A stretch of DNA of 24,046 nucleotides from a virus: the IMG/VR virus record IMGVR_UViG_3300002835_001075, positions 1-24,046 of that record; one strand, written 5' to 3'. The first letter of the stretch is position 1; every line of letters begins with the position of its first letter. Positions 22,727 to 24,046 of the stretch are shown here, one piece after another. Both the position numbers and the translations under genes were made by a program. The notes below the pieces were generated by a model that was given only the letters and a program-made list of their open reading frames with translations, was not told the origin of the DNA and did no database searches.

Positions 22727-24046
22727 ATTTCAAAATACATCCTCTGTAATAACTAATAGTTTTATGAAGGGGATGTTAAAGGATCCTAATGCATCCTTTG
22801 AACCTAAAGAAAACTGGTCTCATGCTAGAAATACAGTTAACAACTCTGTAGATGGAGATGTTGCTGTAATTGGGAATGAACCGGCTAATATTCAATGTGC
22901 AGTTATACCTTATACTATTATAGGTGCTATTCATAGATATGCTGATCAATGGGTGATATTCTGTACAGATGATGTTAATTCTGAGATAGGATTATTTGAT
23001 GATAGTCAATGTTCCTATACAACCTTAATAAACGCTCCCTGTTTAAGTTTTAATAGAAAGTATTTAATAACAGGAGCTGCTAAAGAAAATAGTGACTGTA
23101 CCTGGCAAATATATTGGGATGATTCAAATAATCCATCAAGAACTTTAAACATAAATGATATTCCATATCTAAGAGTTATTACATCTCCACCTGGTGCAGA
23201 TTGTATTACTTATGAAGATACTACTATTTTAGATTGTGAAAAAATAAGGTTAGCTCCTTTAGTTACTACACCTTGTGTTGAGTTAAACAAAGCTGAAAAT
23301 GGTGGTCAACTAAGAAATGGAGCCTATCAAGCTTTTATTGCGTATGTTGTAAATGATCAAAAAGTTACTGATTATATTGGGGTATCAAATGTTCAAACGT
23401 TGTTTGATCATGCGGGCACATCAGGTTCATTGAATATATCAATCTCTAATTTAGATCCAGACTTTGATTATTTTGAATTAGTTATTTTAAGTAATAACCA
23501 ACAAAACACGGTTGCCAAAAGGATTGGTATTTATAGTACTCAGCAGTTTAGTATAACTATTGATTATATAGACCAGTCATTGATAACTATTCCTTTAGAG
23601 ATTATCCCTTTAAGAAATCCTGCTTATGAAAAATCAGAAGCAATGTATGTTGTTAATGATTGGTTAATACGTTCAGGTCCTACTGAACAATTTGATTTTA
23701 ATTATCAAGCTATTGCAAATAATATAAAAACCGTTTGGGTAGTTGCTGAATATCCTGCATCTTATTATTATAAAGGTGGTAATAAAACCGGATTTATGAG
23801 AGATGAACAATATTCATTTTTCATAAGATGGATTTATAATACAGGTGAAAGATCATCATCTTATCATATTCCCGGAAGAGCTCCTAATATTAATGGCACT
23901 AATCAATATGGTGATATTGTAGATGAGACAGCTATAGGTGGTGGAGTTAATACAATTGATCCAGGCACTGAATATAATTTCCAGATCTTTAATACAGCTA
24001 CATCAATACCAACAGTACCTATACCTGTAGGTGATGGGGGTGTTAT
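22713..24046 (+). CDS. Muzzle-type tail protein, 3' partial
   Basis: The frame is open from the ATG at 22713 to the right edge, 444 codons, with no stop; the gene continues beyond the window. Signatures: ENWSHARNTVNNSVDGDVAV, IGNEPANIQCAVIPYTIIGA, FCTDDVNSEIGLFDDSQCSY and ENSDCTWQIYWDDSNNPSRT, which I recall from the large conserved tail protein of crAss-like phages that forms the muzzle at the tail end. The rest is beta-rich. It overlaps the previous gene by 14 nt. This is the best single clue for crAss-like identity. A generic tail stabilisation protein is the alternative name. Confidence 0.75.
   Translation, partial: MAEDKFQNTSSVITNSFMKGMLKDPNASFEPKENWSHARNTVNNSVDGDVAVIGNEPANIQCAVIPYTIIGAIHRYADQWVIFCTDDVNSEIGLFDDSQCSYTTLINAPCLSFNRKYLITGAAKENSDCTWQIYWDDSNNPSRTLNINDIPYLRVITSPPGADCITYEDTTILDCEKIRLAPLVTTPCVELNKAENGGQLRNGAYQAFIAYVVNDQKVTDYIGVSNVQTLFDHAGTSGSLNISISNLDPDFDYFELVILSNNQQNTVAKRIGIYSTQQFSITIDYIDQSLITIPLEIIPLRNPAYEKSEAMYVVNDWLIRSGPTEQFDFNYQAIANNIKTVWVVAEYPASYYYKGGNKTGFMRDEQYSFFIRWIYNTGERSSSYHIPGRAPNINGTNQYGDIVDETAIGGGVNTIDPGTEYNFQIFNTATSIPTVPIPVGDGGV

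Noticed and set aside
1-24046. tRNA genes, CRISPR arrays, insertion sequences
   Set aside because: Gaps are all below 170 nt and none holds a cloverleaf, regularly spaced repeats or a transposase; none supported.

Overview
The window looks like part of the late (virion morphogenesis) region of a tailed phage infecting a Bacteroidota host, most likely a crAss-like (Crassvirales) phage or a close relative. Three lines support this. (1) The order large terminase, portal, scaffold-like protein, major capsid protein, connector/ring-type proteins, then a muzzle-type tail protein fits that group; the last genes carry sequence signatures I associate with crAss-like ring and muzzle proteins. (2) The DNA is AT-rich, start codons lack Shine-Dalgarno sequences and sit behind A-rich leaders, and promoters resemble the Bacteroidota form (TTTG, about 20 nt, TAnnTTTG). 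(3) Several proteins belong to short families I remember from Bacteroidota phage contigs. No database was searched, so family names rest on motif recognition.

Layout. All 31 genes I support are on the + strand with short gaps, and none of the gaps exceeds 170 bases. 1-3790: 5'-partial RecB/PD-(D/E)XK nuclease, unknown protein, GroES-like co-chaperonin and TerL, in overlapping, translationally coupled order. 3792-9589: portal, then a promoter, acidic scaffold-like protein and the HK97-type capsid protein, closed by a strong terminator. 9674-13983: accessory region of very small lysine-rich proteins (some too short for usual gene-length cut-offs), a 341-residue unknown, a predicted lipoprotein and a beta-rich unknown. 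14010-15273: probable connector/ring protein followed by a ferritin with a complete ferroxidase centre. 15347-20412: promoter-separated units coding for cysteine-rich virion or appendage proteins, including a 646-residue fibre-like protein with an FN3 domain. 20580-24046: four tail genes ending in a 3'-partial muzzle-type protein.

How it works together. The genes form a head-and-tail assembly programme. TerL and portal package DNA, and the scaffold-like and capsid proteins build the shell. The GroES probably recruits host GroEL to fold a virion protein. Ring, muzzle and appendage proteins complete the tail. Four promoters share one element (TTG, 20 nt, GTATATTAW; the first site has AAG for TTG) and probably fire as a late regulon. 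The most striking accessory features are the ferritin inside the structural region, the phage lipoprotein, three inverted repeats in a row at 10054-10104, a cassette of small basic proteins with shared lysine-rich tails, and the use of TAA as the stop of all 30 complete gene ends.
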